The notes: generated by a model from the sequence alone, not told the origin. A DNA stretch of 64,000 nucleotides from an uncultured Clostridia bacterium (GCA_946186665.1 CAMHOE010000003.1:1-64000); one strand, 5' to 3'; shown: positions 8,198-16,530, counted from the stretch's first letter. Program-made: numbers and translations.

Positions 8198-8635
8198 TCA
8201 TATCATCAAAGCCCTGTCCACTATTTCCTGTGGTATATGCGTTAGTCTTGAAACAGTTTCCGCAGTTACACTATCCAGCCCTTCAAGCTCTGACATTTCT
8301 GACTGTATCAGAAGCATAGCCGCAAAGCAGTCTGCTTCCTTTTCATATTTTGTCACACAGAAGCTTGTATTACAGCTGAGATTGAGGGTATTTGTACCGT
8401 TATGCAAAACTATATGTCCCAGCTCGTGTGCCTTTGTCAGACGCTTTTCGTAAAAACTCAGCGCCTTGTTCAGAACGATGAATGATATCTCATACATTTT
8501 CACGGTAAAGCCGTTGACACGCTCAGGCAACTCCTGATCTATAGTTATTATGCCCATTTTCTCGCAAAGCTCATCAAGCTCGCAGGTGCCGTACTGACGT
8601 GTAAGCTCCTGTATCTTTTTCCTTATTTTTTCCAT
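8198..8635 (-). CDS. ImmA/IrrE-type zinc metallopeptidase
   Basis: The 145-residue product carries the zinc motif HELGH inside KAHELGHIVLHNG, and a downstream glutamate region EKEADCFAAMLLI that supplies the third ligand. This is the ImmA/IrrE (Peptidase_M78) pattern. Such proteins usually cleave or inactivate the XRE-type repressor encoded next to them, and the XRE gene lies 17 bases upstream here. ATG at 8633-8635 was chosen because AGAGG lies 5 bases upstream; the GTG two codons earlier is part of that ribosome site. The peptidase probably relieves repression at the divergent promoter region near 9118-9254 after an unknown signal. Confidence 0.85.
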   Translation of the reverse strand: MEKIRKKIQELTRQYGTCELDELCEKMGIITIDQELPERVNGFTVKMYEISFIVLNKALSFYEKRLTKAHELGHIVLHNGTNTLNLSCNTSFCVTKYEKEADCFAAMLLIQSEMSELEGLDSVTAETVSRLTHIPQEIVDRALMI

Positions 8636-8652
8636 AAGCACCTCTCATTTGT

Positions 8653-9051
8653 TCAGCCCTTGTCAAGCGCGGCCTTATGCTGCTGTCTTGCAAGTGCCGC
8701 AACCACCTTTATAGCTTCAATTATCTTTATCCTGTCCTCACGGTCAAGCGGCACTCCGTCAAACATAAGCCCCTCCTGCTGTGTAAGACGTTTTGTAAAC
8801 TCGTCAAACACCTCAGCGACTTCCACATTTCCTTTAGTATCCGAGGTTTCCGGATCCCCTATAAGATAATCTACCGACACTCCGAACACACTGCACAGTT
8901 TTCTCAATGTATTATTATCCGGCTCTCTGCGTCCCTGTTCGTACATTCCTACTGCCGAAGCCGAAATGCCCAATTCTGATGCAAGCTCTGACTGTGTCAT
9001 CCCCGCATTTTTCCTGAGCTGTTTTATCCTTCCGCCTAACTGACTTTTCAT
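8653..9051 (-). CDS. XRE-family helix-turn-helix repressor
   Basis: The 132-residue product begins MKSQLGGRIKQLRKNAGMTQ. It has a Cro/CI-type HTH in its first ~65 residues (MTQSELASELGISASAVGMYEQGRREPDN) and ends in a helical tail. It is cytoplasmic and DNA-binding. ATG at 9049-9051 is preceded by AGAGG with 8 bases spacing; the upstream GTG overlaps this ribosome site. It leads the operon XRE - ImmA-like peptidase - LURP-like gene. Its own promoter (9118-9146) contains an inverted repeat between -35 and -10 that could be its autoregulatory operator. Confidence 0.9.
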   Translation of the reverse strand: MKSQLGGRIKQLRKNAGMTQSELASELGISASAVGMYEQGRREPDNNTLRKLCSVFGVSVDYLIGDPETSDTKGNVEVAEVFDEFTKRLTQQEGLMFDGVPLDREDRIKIIEAIKVVAALARQQHKAALDKG

Positions 9052-9117
9052 TTCTGACACCTCTTATTATACTTTTTCTGTTTTCAAGTCATCTGTTTAT
9101 CTGTATTGTTTTCCTGC

Positions 9118-9146
9118 ATTATACCACACGTTATGTGTAATTGCAA
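9118..9146 (-). promoter_or_regulatory. Promoter and possible operator of the XRE operon
   Basis: On the minus strand TTGCAA (9141-9146) and TATAAT (9118-9123) are separated by exactly 17 bases. The spacer holds the inverted repeat ACAC-N5-GTGT (9126-9138), a likely repressor site that would be covered when RNA polymerase is blocked. The start would be near 9111. Confidence 0.7.
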
Positions 9147-9226
9147 GAGGTTTTTTGGATTATTGAACGTAAAGCGAAAATTTGTTCTCTTTTTGGTACA
9201 ACCGAACAATTTTTCGAAAATATGTA

Positions 9227-9254
9227 TTGAAATTCAAAAAAACTCGGATATAAT
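9227..9254 (+). promoter_or_regulatory. Promoter of the 68-aa / sigma-like gene pair
   Basis: TTGAAA (9227-9232) and TATAAT (9249-9254) are 16 bases apart. They point away from the XRE operon, so the two units are divergent and about 80 bases apart at their -35 elements. The ~110-base leader has a weak AAGGGC/GCCTT hairpin near 9303-9333. Confidence 0.6.
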
Positions 9255-9373
9255 AATAATTACAAAAGGTTTAATCCTCTTTTATAAAGTAATGAAGTCC
9301 TTAAGGGCGAAGGGGAGAGCCTTTATATTTTTTATTATTAAAGTACACGAACCGTGTAGAAAGTGAGGTCAAA

Positions 9374-9580
9374 ATGACATACAAGGAATGGGCAGAGGAA
9401 TACATAGAGAGCGCCGAAACACTGAAACGCAAAATATCACTTTTAAAAAACGAAGCCGAATTTGCGCCCGCTGCAAAGCTGCGCGATTTAAACAACAGGA
9501 TATCCATAATGTACGGTATGTATCTTGACTGCATGAAAACGGCAGATATACTTGTCAAAAGGGAGGGCACAGCATATTGA
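9374..9580 (+). CDS. Small hypothetical protein, 68 aa
   Basis: The product, MTYKEWAEEYIESAETLKRK..., is predicted to be almost wholly helical (two amphipathic helices, 3-30 and 35-62), with no signal peptide or membrane segment. GTGAGGTC precedes the ATG. Its stop codon overlaps the TTG start of the sigma-like gene, so the two are translated together. The small helical protein may be a partner or anti-factor of the downstream protein, by position only. I do not recognise a named family. Confidence 0.7.
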   Translation: MTYKEWAEEYIESAETLKRKISLLKNEAEFAPAAKLRDLNNRISIMYGMYLDCMKTADILVKREGTAY

Positions 9581-9873
9581 AGCATCAGAAGTTTTCGCTG
9601 AACGATGAGCATGACAGAAATTATTCAATGAAAATGTTTTTGTCACAGCAATATGATACCGGAGATCCCAGACACCGGCGCATGAAAGAGCTGCTCAAAG
9701 CCGCCATACGTCTGGAGCTTACAGAAAGGCAGAAAGCCTGTATACGTATGTATTATTTTGAAAAAATACCCGTTGCAGAAATAGCAGAGCTTTTAGGGAT
9801 AAGACCTACCACAGTTTACAAGCATCTCAATGTCGCAAGAAGATCTCTGAAAAAGTGCAGGGAATATTTGTAG
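9577..9873 (+). CDS. Sigma-70 region-4-like DNA-binding protein
   Basis: The 98-residue product has a C-terminal helix-turn-helix of the sigma-70 region 4 kind (LTERQKACIRMYYFEKIPVAEIAELLGIRPTTVYKHL, from residue ~49). It lacks region 2, so it cannot act as a normal sigma factor alone. Similar short proteins occur in prophages and integrative elements of Clostridia, where they activate late or transfer genes. Translation most likely begins at TTG 9577-9579 inside the overlap TTGA with the preceding gene; GGGAGG lies about 10 bases upstream. Together with the XRE/ImmA pair it resembles the control module of a mobile element, but no integrase or structural gene is near. Confidence 0.75.
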   Translation: MKHQKFSLNDEHDRNYSMKMFLSQQYDTGDPRHRRMKELLKAAIRLELTERQKACIRMYYFEKIPVAEIAELLGIRPTTVYKHLNVARRSLKKCREYL

Positions 9874-9936
9874 CCGCTGAATAATTTTTTATGCTTTGTC
9901 AAGAATAGTATTATCCGATCATTTCGCATATGCAAA

Positions 9937-9966
9937 TTGACCGGTCGTGCATCTGCACAGTAATAC
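9937..9966 (+). promoter_or_regulatory. Possible promoter of the DUF378 gene
   Basis: TTGACC (9937-9942) and TAATAC (9961-9966) have 18-base spacing. The -10 match is modest. The spacer contains TCGTGCATCTGCACAG with a short inverted repeat. Confidence 0.35.
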
Positions 9967-9992
9967 TATTGTATGAGATCGGAGGTATATTT

Positions 9993-10205
9993 ATGCTTGA
10001 CAGAATTGCTTTGATATTGCTTATCATCGGCGGACTGAACTGGGGCGCTGTTGGCATTTTCCAGTTTGACCTTGTTGCATGGATCTGCGGAGGTCAGACG
10101 GGCATCATAAGCAGAATAATCTACACTCTTGTAGCACTTTCAGCTATCTGGTGCATCACACTTCTTTTCAAAGAGCGTGACGCAACACCAAGTCTGGCAT
10201 CATAA
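9993..10205 (+). CDS. DUF378 family small membrane protein
   Basis: The 70-residue product (MLDRIALILLIIGGLNWGAVGIFQFDLVAWI...) has two membrane helices and the family signature GGLNWG near residue 13 and YTLVALSAIW in the second helix. This is the DUF378/YuzA family, whose function is unknown. ATG at 9993 was chosen because GGAGG sits 8 bases upstream; the longer frame from 9930 has no ribosome site. It appears to be a single-gene unit. Confidence 0.85.
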   Translation: MLDRIALILLIIGGLNWGAVGIFQFDLVAWICGGQTGIISRIIYTLVALSAIWCITLLFKERDATPSLAS

Positions 10206-10276
10206 CAAAGTGTATACACACAAAGCTTCTTTACAATAACAAACAAGAGATCCTGATCCATGAGCTTTTAAAAAAT

Positions 10277-10350
10277 GTGGAATGTGAAAAGTGGAAAGTG
10301 GAATAGAGGTATGTTTTCACACGGTGAAAACAATTAATATAGGTTTTATT
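10277..10350 (+). repeat. Degenerate composite-repeat fragment (heptad stretch plus hairpin)
   Basis: Four 7-base units (GTGGAAT GTGAAAA GTGGAAA GTGGAAT) at 10277-10304 are followed by the hairpin GTTTTCACACGGTGAAAAC and a decayed AT-rich core. It is the same order of modules as in the full repeats but lacks the GC-rich part. The rest of the gap 10206-10548 holds the terminator at 10457-10507 and nothing else I recognise. Confidence 0.6.
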
Positions 10351-10456
10351 GTGGAAGTCACTTCTGCTTGGAATTTGACCTATCCACCGCCTGCCACTTT
10401 TTGCTGACAGCCACTATAAGCTATACGGGAAATTGAGATCATGTTTACTGTAAAGC

Positions 10457-10507
10457 AAAAAGCCGGTCCCACGCCTGCTGTATCAAGCAAGCTGAGACCG
10501 GCTTTTT
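10457..10507. terminator. Terminator of the GH13 gene
   Basis: AAAAAGCCGGTC (10457-10468) pairs with GACCGGCTTTTT (10496-10507). A and T runs on the two sides let it work in both directions. It is 40 bases past the stop codon of the glycosidase gene. Confidence 0.85.
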
Positions 10508-10548
10508 ATTTATTTTATACAGTTGCCTGACAGGAAAATCATTTTCTG

Positions 10549-12531
10549 TCAATCGGTAAAGAGCATATCTGAGATCTCAGGGTCGGGATCTATTTCTGCT
10601 ATTACAGGTTCATTTACATTTGCTGAGGCTTCTTCTACAGCTTCATCCTTCGGCTCGGGCTTCGGGATGTTTTTCACCTTTACAAAGGCACATGAGTCTC
10701 TGGGGATAGTGAGAATATCACCGTCAAGCTGAGTATCCATATAGGTCTTGCCGCCGATAAACTCCTCAGGAACTTTAAATTCTATTGTGTAGTCAGCCGC
10801 ATTGAAAACGCAAAGCAGAAGCTCATTCTCATCCTTGCGGATGTATCCCATAGTTCTGCCTGTAGAACCATAGTTGATAAGATCGCCGTCATAAAGACAT
10901 GAACAGTCCTTGCGCATTTTTCCAAGCTCTGTATACCACTTAAGAAGCTGTTTATCTTCATTGCCCCACGGAAAAGTCGCACGGTTGAAGGGGTCTTTGT
11001 ATCCTTCAACGCCTACCTCGTCACCATAGTATACACAGGGAACTCCCGGAAGTGTATAAAGTATTCCGCTTGCAATACGCATACGTCTGAGTCCGTATTC
11101 TCTCTGTTCCGGAGAAAGCTTAGTTGCCGCCTGCCACTCTCTGCCTCTGCCGTGCTGTCTCTCACCTGCAAGAAGTGTTATGACACGTTCGGTATCGTGT
11201 GTTCCGAGAAGGTTCATCAGTGAGCGGATGACCGGACGGGGATAGTTTTCCAGTACATTAAGAACTATTTCCAGCATATCTCTGCCGTCGCCGCAGTCAA
11301 GGAAACCGAGTATCGCATCCCTGAAAGGATAGTTCATTACGCTGTCAAGCTCCTTACCGTAAAGGAAACGTCTGCGTGAACCATAGCTTTCCTTGTTGGA
11401 AGCATCCTCCCAGACCTCGCCCAGAAGCAGAGCTTCGGGATCCTCAGCCTTTACAGCCTCACGGATATATTCTATGAATTCGTCAGGCAATTCGTCAGCC
11501 ACATCAAGTCTCCAGCCGCTGTTGCCGCACTTTATCCATTTACGGATAATACCGTTTTCGCCATTGATGTATTCATTGAAGGAATGTGAAAGCTCCTCCA
11601 CCTCAGGCAGGGTATTGAAGCCCCACCAGGAGTTATATATGTTCGGCCATTCAATAAACTTATACCATGTATAGTAAGGTGACTCCTTAGAATTATAAGC
11701 TCCGTTGCCCTCATAACGGTTTTCACGGTTAAAGTATTTGCTGTCACTTCCGGTATGGCTGAACACGCCGTCATTTATAATTCTTATCCCAAGCTTTTTA
11801 GCCTCACTGCACAGCTCACGGAAATCCTCTTCGGTACCGAGAACGGGGTCTATTTTTTCATAGTCACCCGTATCATAGCGATGATTTGAATATGCTTCAA
11901 AGATAGGGTTGAGATAGATACAAGTCACCCCAAGCTCATTGAGATAAGGAAGCTTTTCAGTGATACCCTTAAGGTCGCCCTGAAAGAAATCTGAATTGGT
12001 TATCATACCGAATTCATTAGGACGCCAATCGGGAATAACGTTCCAGTCCGTCTGAAGCTTTTTATCAGGGTAGATACCCTTCTTTTTCTCACCCGAAAAA
12101 TAAAATCTGTCGGGAAATATCTGATACATGATACCGCCCGGAAGCCAGTCGGGAGTTTTGAAGTCATTTTCATAGCAGGTGAGCTGAAAGCGGGGTTCAT
12201 TCTCGCTCATTGAAAGATAGCCCTCACCGCCGTAGCCCTTCATGATATATCTTCGTCCATAGCGTGTCTCCAGTGCAAAGTGATACCAATACAGTCCCAC
12301 ACGTTCAGCCTTCGCATCACATTCCCACATCTCATGGTCGTCGCCCACCATACCTGCCCAGAACATACCATTAACGAGGGTATCACCATATAGGTCATCC
12401 TTCAGCAGAAGCACTGCGCCGGAACAGGCAAGGTCTCTGGGCAGTATTATTTTGAAATGGATATTAGTTCCGAACGGCACCGCACCCGTCGGATTTCTGT
12501 ACTCATTTTCACGAGAGTTAAAAAGTGTCAT
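10549..12531 (-). CDS. GH13 alpha-glycosidase (neopullulanase / cyclomaltodextrinase type)
   Basis: The 660-residue protein has an N-terminal starch-related beta domain, a GH13 barrel and a C-terminal beta domain. The GH13 motifs are visible: IINDGVFSHTG (region I), GWRLDVADE with the nucleophile aspartate (region II), LLGEVWED with the acid glutamate (region III) and LLGTHDTER (region IV). MYQIFPDRF and the N-terminal domain fit the neopullulanase/maltogenic amylase group, which hydrolyses alpha-1,4 (and some alpha-1,6) linkages in maltooligosaccharides or pullulan. No signal peptide is present, so it should act in the cytoplasm on imported oligosaccharides. ATG at 12531 has AAGGGG 10 bases upstream. 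An acidic tail of about 40 residues rich in E, D and P follows the barrel domains; its role is unknown. Confidence 0.9.
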   Translation of the reverse strand: MTLFNSRENEYRNPTGAVPFGTNIHFKIILPRDLACSGAVLLLKDDLYGDTLVNGMFWAGMVGDDHEMWECDAKAERVGLYWYHFALETRYGRRYIMKGYGGEGYLSMSENEPRFQLTCYENDFKTPDWLPGGIMYQIFPDRFYFSGEKKKGIYPDKKLQTDWNVIPDWRPNEFGMITNSDFFQGDLKGITEKLPYLNELGVTCIYLNPIFEAYSNHRYDTGDYEKIDPVLGTEEDFRELCSEAKKLGIRIINDGVFSHTGSDSKYFNRENRYEGNGAYNSKESPYYTWYKFIEWPNIYNSWWGFNTLPEVEELSHSFNEYINGENGIIRKWIKCGNSGWRLDVADELPDEFIEYIREAVKAEDPEALLLGEVWEDASNKESYGSRRRFLYGKELDSVMNYPFRDAILGFLDCGDGRDMLEIVLNVLENYPRPVIRSLMNLLGTHDTERVITLLAGERQHGRGREWQAATKLSPEQREYGLRRMRIASGILYTLPGVPCVYYGDEVGVEGYKDPFNRATFPWGNEDKQLLKWYTELGKMRKDCSCLYDGDLINYGSTGRTMGYIRKDENELLLCVFNAADYTIEFKVPEEFIGGKTYMDTQLDGDILTIPRDSCAFVKVKNIPKPEPKDEAVEEASANVNEPVIAEIDPDPEISDMLFTD

Positions 12532-12564
12532 ACAAACGAACCCCTTATCCTGATTAATTATAGT

Positions 12565-12593
12565 ATAATAGCAAACGGCATAGCTCCGGTCAT
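12565..12593 (-). promoter_or_regulatory. Possible promoter of the GH13 gene
   Basis: On the minus strand an extended -10, TGCTATTAT (TATTAT at 12565-12570), lies 17 bases after ATGACC (12588-12593). The -35 is poor. The stretch 12604-12880 upstream shows no gene or repeat that I recognise. Confidence 0.35.
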
Positions 12594-12886
12594 TTTTGAT
12601 CAAAGCTCATATTCCGGCACTCCTTCATGGGGCATCGGATAATCACTGTACTATTAAAAATTTCCTGTGCCGCTCACTAAAAAAATAAAAATCTGTAAGC
12701 AGTATAGCCACAATTATCGAAAACACAAACGGCATTTTGAAATAATCTGAACGAGCAGATGACCAAGTGTAACAAAAAAACCTGATCCGACATTATAGTT
12801 CTATCAAAAGCCAACAAATCCCCATAATGAACTATACCTGCATACTTTAGTATTATACCCTCATCTTCCTCCCTTGTCAACCGGCG

Positions 12887-13253
12887 CAGAGCCTGCGCTC
12901 CCAATTCGCGGCGGCAAGCTGCCGCACCCGATTCGCGTTGGCGTTCGCTAAAGCTCACTCTGATATAATGACCGAAACTCTTCCTGCCCGCGATTAACGG
13001 CGCGGAACCGGCAGACACTCATCCCCGTCCGCCGGCGCAGCCTTAGGGCTGCTGTTTCGGCTGCACTCTCCGAGCAGACAGTTTCTCCACCTCCTCAAAT
13101 ATGTGCGCCTGTACAGTATAAAGCTATAGTTTTTTATTACACTTACTATATTTCGTTTTCGTACCCCAAGGGCACTTCCTACGGGCGCCCCAGCGAAAAC
13201 GTACCACTATTATTCATTTTTAAGTTTTAAGTTTTCAGTATTCATTTATTCAC
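12887..13253 (-). repeat. Composite intergenic repeat, copy B
   Basis: Read on the minus strand, the block has a heptad stretch (13204-13252), a GTTTTCGC...GCGAAAAC hairpin with a 26-bp insert at 13162-13187, the AT palindrome core (13134-13155) and then the GC-rich module (about 12887-13060). Removing the insert leaves GTTTTCGCCCCAGCGAAAAC. The 113-codon open frame across 12677-13018 lacks a ribosome site and follows repeat sequence, so I do not call it a gene. Confidence 0.8.
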
Positions 13254-13277
13254 GGGGGAAGTCAAATTATAAAAACA

Positions 13278-13308
13278 GGACAGCCTTCCTTTTCGGGATA
13301 GGCTGTCC
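13278..13308 (-). terminator. Terminator of the OB-fold lipoprotein gene
   Basis: GGACAGCCT (13278-13286) pairs with AGGCTGTCC (13300-13308). On the minus strand TGTTTTTATAATTT follows. It lies about 30 bases beyond the stop codon. Confidence 0.85.
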
Positions 13309-13338
13309 GATTAACTATTGATTGCTAAAAACTAAAAA

Positions 13339-13911
13339 TCATTCAGCGACATTTTCAATGACAGTTACCTTGTCAGCGGGCACCGTAAGGGCGCGGACGT
13401 CATATTCACCGATAGTCACAACGCCGCAAATCTCTACCTTTGCATCCTCAGCCGGATACTCGCTCAACTCAGGCTGACCTTCAAGATAGTATGTCATGCC
13501 ATATCCGGTGCCTGTTGATTCGTCTCTCTCTATAATAGTACAGTTGGTCATTCTCTTCTGACTGATACCTGTTACTTTTATTACCTGACCATCATACTTT
13601 CCTGACTGCATATCCTCTGTGACCTGCTTGATTGTCTCAAAGTCGCCGAACTCGATAGTGACCGCAGGATTGCTGTAATCAGCGGCAGCGATATCAACAG
13701 ATGCTGTAGAGCTTTCATCTGCGGCGCTGTTTTCTGCGCTTGTGTCGTCTGCGGCGCTGTTTTCTGTGGTTGAGTTGTCTGCGGTGCTTTCTGCGGCTGT
13801 TGAGCTTTCGGCAGCAGTATCAGAGCCGGAATTGCCAGAGCACGCTGTCATACAGCCAAGTGCCATTACAGCTGCAAGGGAAAGTACAAGTGCTTTTGTT
13901 AAGTTTTTCAT
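13339..13911 (-). CDS. Lipoprotein with OB-fold-like C-terminal domain
   Basis: The 190-residue product starts with a lipoprotein signal (MKNLTKALVLSLAAVMALGCMTACSG, lipobox MTAC). A linker of about 50 residues rich in S, T, A, D, E and N follows. The C-terminal ~110 residues (YDGQVIKVTGISQKR..., VEICGVVTIGEYDVRALTVPADKV) match the strand pattern of the tRNA_anti-like/OB-fold lipoproteins of clostridia. It is probably surface-exposed; the ligand is unknown. It stands alone between repeat copy B and the divergent small Cys-rich gene. Confidence 0.8.
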   Translation of the reverse strand: MKNLTKALVLSLAAVMALGCMTACSGNSGSDTAAESSTAAESTADNSTTENSAADDTSAENSAADESSTASVDIAAADYSNPAVTIEFGDFETIKQVTEDMQSGKYDGQVIKVTGISQKRMTNCTIIERDESTGTGYGMTYYLEGQPELSEYPAEDAKVEICGVVTIGEYDVRALTVPADKVTVIENVAE

Positions 13912-13996
13912 TTTCGTATCCTCCGGAATTCTATGATATTGTTTCTGATAAATATTTGGTGCCCCTTCGATTTGTGTTTAGCTTTAAGTATAATAA

Positions 13997-14017
13997 TTCC
14001 ACTTTCCACATTCCAAA
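13997..14017 (-). repeat. Short heptad-periodic stretch
   Basis: TTCCACT TTCCACA TTCCAAA are three 7-base units. Read on the minus strand they are the same GTGGAA-type heptads seen at 10277 and 20002. No hairpin module accompanies them. Confidence 0.5.
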
Positions 14018-14089
14018 TTTTATCAGCGTTTGTATAAAACAGGAATAAAAGAGCAACCTATAAGTATCAAAAACAAAAAGGTGATAAAC

Positions 14090-14269
14090 ATGACATTGAT
14101 ACCATGCAGTGAAAGATGTATCTATCAGACAGAGGGCTACTGTACACTCGAGACCTGTGCAAGTGTAACAGACAGCAGCGCAAGGGGCTGTATCCATAAG
14201 GTCATGCCCGAAAGCTCCTTTTCACCTCTCAGCCGCCAAGAGCCGACACAGCATCCCGGATATTTCTGA
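14090..14269 (+). CDS. Small Cys-rich protein, 59 aa
   Basis: The product MTLIPCSERCIYQTEGYCTLETCASVTDSS... has six cysteines in its first 45 residues (C6, C10, C18, C23 and a later C in ARGCIHK), with the pattern CxxxC...GYCTLE. Small proteins of this kind are common in Clostridia. They are often annotated only as hypothetical (or, wrongly, as dehydratases) and may bind a metal. AAAGGTG lies before the ATG, 6-12 bases away. Its last 41 bases overlap the 3' end of radA on the opposite strand, so the final ~13 residues are read antisense to the RadA C-terminus. The function is unknown. Confidence 0.75.
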   Translation: MTLIPCSERCIYQTEGYCTLETCASVTDSSARGCIHKVMPESSFSPLSRQEPTQHPGYF

Positions 14270-15605
14270 CGCCTATTATTTCAGGCTTGCAGTCCGCAGG
14301 CAGTTTAAGTCCCTTTATGTTATGGTAGGGCATTATGCACCGCCTGAAGCCTAACCTTGCAGCTTCTGTTACTCTGAGGGCTGCATGGTTTACAGAGCGT
14401 ATCTCTCCTGTAAGACCAACCTCTCCGAAGGCTATGACATCCTCTGAAACAACAATGTCCTTAAGACTGCTGACCAGTGCCAGAGCAACAGCAAGGTCGG
14501 TGGCAGGTTCATCGAGTCTCAGACCGCCTATTACGTTTATGTAGGCGTCCAGACTTGAAAAGAAGTATCCGCATCGTTTTTCAAGGACAGCCAAAAGCAT
14601 TGACATTCTGTTGTAGTCAAAGCCTGTAGACATACGCCGCGCGTTACCGTAGCCGGAGTTAGTTACAAGTCCCTGTATCTCGGCAAGTATGGGGCGGGAG
14701 CCTTCCATAGTGCAGGCAACGCAAGTCCCTGAAACATTCTTGGGTCTGCCGGACAGGAGCATAAGTGACGGGTTCTCAACCTCAGACAATCCGTCATCGC
14801 CCATACGGAAAACACCTATTTCATTTGTGGAGCCGTAACGGTTTTTTACAGCCCTGAGTATCCTGTAGGACATTTGCTTGTCGCCCTCAAAATACAGTAC
14901 AGCGTCCACAATGTGTTCAAGCACCTTCGGCCCTGCGATAGCGCCGTCCTTGTTGACATGACCCACAACGATACATGGTATATCCAGCATCTTTGAGGTA
15001 CGCATAAGGATGTTGGTACATTCCCTGACCTGCGTCACACTTCCGGGCGAAGAGGAAAGTTCACGGTAGTTCATTGTCTGAATTGAATCCACCATTACCA
15101 GGTCGGGATTTTCTGTCTGAATATGGTCTGCAATGACCTCTACATCAGTTTCTGTCATCACAAGAAGATTATCGCTGTTCACGCCCAGACGTTCTGCCCG
15201 GAGCTTTATCTGTCGTTTGGACTCCTCTCCGGAGATATACAGTATTTTCAGCAGCTTGCCTAAATGACTGCATATCTGTAGCAGGATAGTAGATTTTCCG
15301 ATACCGGGGTCGCCGCCCAGAAGTACAAGAGAACCCTTGACTATACCTCCGCCCAACACTCTGTCAAGCTCCTTGAAGCCGGTATAATACCTTTGTTCGT
15401 CCTCTGTTGTTATCTGTGTTATAGGCACAGGAACAGACGAGGGCTTTTTTCTTTGCTGTACAGAAGCAATTCCGGGCTTTACCGTTTCACGAAGCTCCTC
15501 CGTGAAGGTATTCCATTCGCCGCATGAAGGACACTTTCCATACCATTTGGCACTTTCATGTCCGCACTGTGAACAAACAAATAAGCTTTTTATTTTTCCT
15601 GCCAT
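14229..15605 (-). CDS. radA: DNA repair protein RadA/Sms
   Basis: RadA is a RecA-like hexameric helicase that promotes branch migration in recombination and repair. The 458-residue product has a C4 zinc finger at residues 11-28 (CSQCGHES...CPSC), Walker A GGDPGIGKST near 97-106, Walker B LVMVDSIQT, the RadA-specific KNRYGST near 256, and a C-terminal Lon-protease-like domain (GGLRLDEPATDLAVALALVSS). The length is normal. AGGATGA precedes the ATG. It is followed by no obvious partner; cwlD lies 150 bases upstream in the same orientation. Confidence 0.95.
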   Translation of the reverse strand: MAGKIKSLFVCSQCGHESAKWYGKCPSCGEWNTFTEELRETVKPGIASVQQRKKPSSVPVPITQITTEDEQRYYTGFKELDRVLGGGIVKGSLVLLGGDPGIGKSTILLQICSHLGKLLKILYISGEESKRQIKLRAERLGVNSDNLLVMTETDVEVIADHIQTENPDLVMVDSIQTMNYRELSSSPGSVTQVRECTNILMRTSKMLDIPCIVVGHVNKDGAIAGPKVLEHIVDAVLYFEGDKQMSYRILRAVKNRYGSTNEIGVFRMGDDGLSEVENPSLMLLSGRPKNVSGTCVACTMEGSRPILAEIQGLVTNSGYGNARRMSTGFDYNRMSMLLAVLEKRCGYFFSSLDAYINVIGGLRLDEPATDLAVALALVSSLKDIVVSEDVIAFGEVGLTGEIRSVNHAALRVTEAARLGFRRCIMPYHNIKGLKLPADCKPEIIGVRNIRDAVSALGG

Positions 15606-15757
15606 ATTTTATCATCCTCAATCTCTAATTGTAACATAATGGTATGACCATTTAATTCTTATTCAGAAATATTTATTCTGTGTATCACCATATAACATTC
15701 TGTCTATGCGGAAGAATTGGTGAAATTGCTGATATCGGAACAGAACATTGCAAATTG

Positions 15758-16471
15758 CTATTGTCCCAAATATCCGGTAATGCCGCAGAATATGGCGAAT
15801 GCCATTTGCTGTTGGTATTCTTCAGAAGCAAGCTTTTGCGCTTCCTGTGGGTTTGAAAGAAATCCACATTCAACTATCACCGCAGGCACCTCAGCCTTTT
15901 TGAGTATATATATGCTGTCTGTAGAGGGCTTCAATTCCCTTTTGTTATCGGGCTGGAGCATACTTGTGACAGAGCGTCTGAGCTCTTCGGCAAGGTGTTC
16001 GCTTTCAGGAGAATTTACAGAGTAGAACATCTGAGTACCGTAGTACTGTGACTGTTCGAATTTGTTCTGATGTATGCTGACAAGAATATTGTCCTCACTT
16101 CCGTTTATGATATCTGTACGGTTTTTCAGGTCAGATACTTTTTTTTCACGTGTAGTACCGGCAGTGCTGTCGTATATAGACTTGTCGGTGTCTCTTGTCA
16201 TGACTACGTTATATCCGCAGGCCTCCAGCATATCCCGAAGCTTTAGTGAAATACTCAGGTTGATATCCTTTTCAAGTATGCCGTTTGCCACAGCACCGCT
16301 GTCCTCGCCGCCGTGTCCGGCGTCTATCACAATTGTTTTTTTCTTTGTCTGAGCCTGTACATCAGCCTGTACAGCGGTGTCGTCGATAAATGACGTGCTC
16401 AGCAGTCCTCCGAACAGAAACAGACAAAAAACTGCCGCAGAACATATCAGATACGCTTTAAGCTTTTCCAT
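15758..16471 (-). CDS. cwlD: N-acetylmuramoyl-L-alanine amidase, CwlD type
   Basis: The 237-residue product has one N-terminal membrane anchor (residues 5-25) and an Amidase_3 domain. Zinc ligands are visible as DAGHGGEDSG (H53), LEKDIN (E67) and SIHQNKF (H near 134). The catalytic glutamate is in VIVECGFLSN. CwlD-type amidases remove the peptide from muramic acid in the spore cortex as the first step of muramic delta-lactam formation, which germination enzymes need. The size and single anchor fit CwlD rather than the larger wall-binding amidases. The presence of spoIIIA and sigG nearby supports a sporulation role, but other Amidase_3 roles cannot be excluded. Confidence 0.8.
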   Translation of the reverse strand: MEKLKAYLICSAAVFCLFLFGGLLSTSFIDDTAVQADVQAQTKKKTIVIDAGHGGEDSGAVANGILEKDINLSISLKLRDMLEACGYNVVMTRDTDKSIYDSTAGTTREKKVSDLKNRTDIINGSEDNILVSIHQNKFEQSQYYGTQMFYSVNSPESEHLAEELRRSVTSMLQPDNKRELKPSTDSIYILKKAEVPAVIVECGFLSNPQEAQKLASEEYQQQMAFAIFCGITGYLGQ

Positions 16472-16530
16472 ATTATCACCCCGATATAATTATATGGAGT
16501 TTTCAGGAGAAGCATAACGGAAATATATAA

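Noticed and set aside
9302-9335. Attenuator-like hairpin before the 68-aa gene
   Set aside because: The AAGGGC/GCCTT stem is short with a mismatch and no clear antiterminator; it is probably chance.
12677-13018. 113-codon open frame on the minus strand
   Set aside because: It runs through non-repeat spacer into the GC-rich repeat module, lacks a ribosome site, and its protein matches translations of the other repeat copies rather than a gene family.
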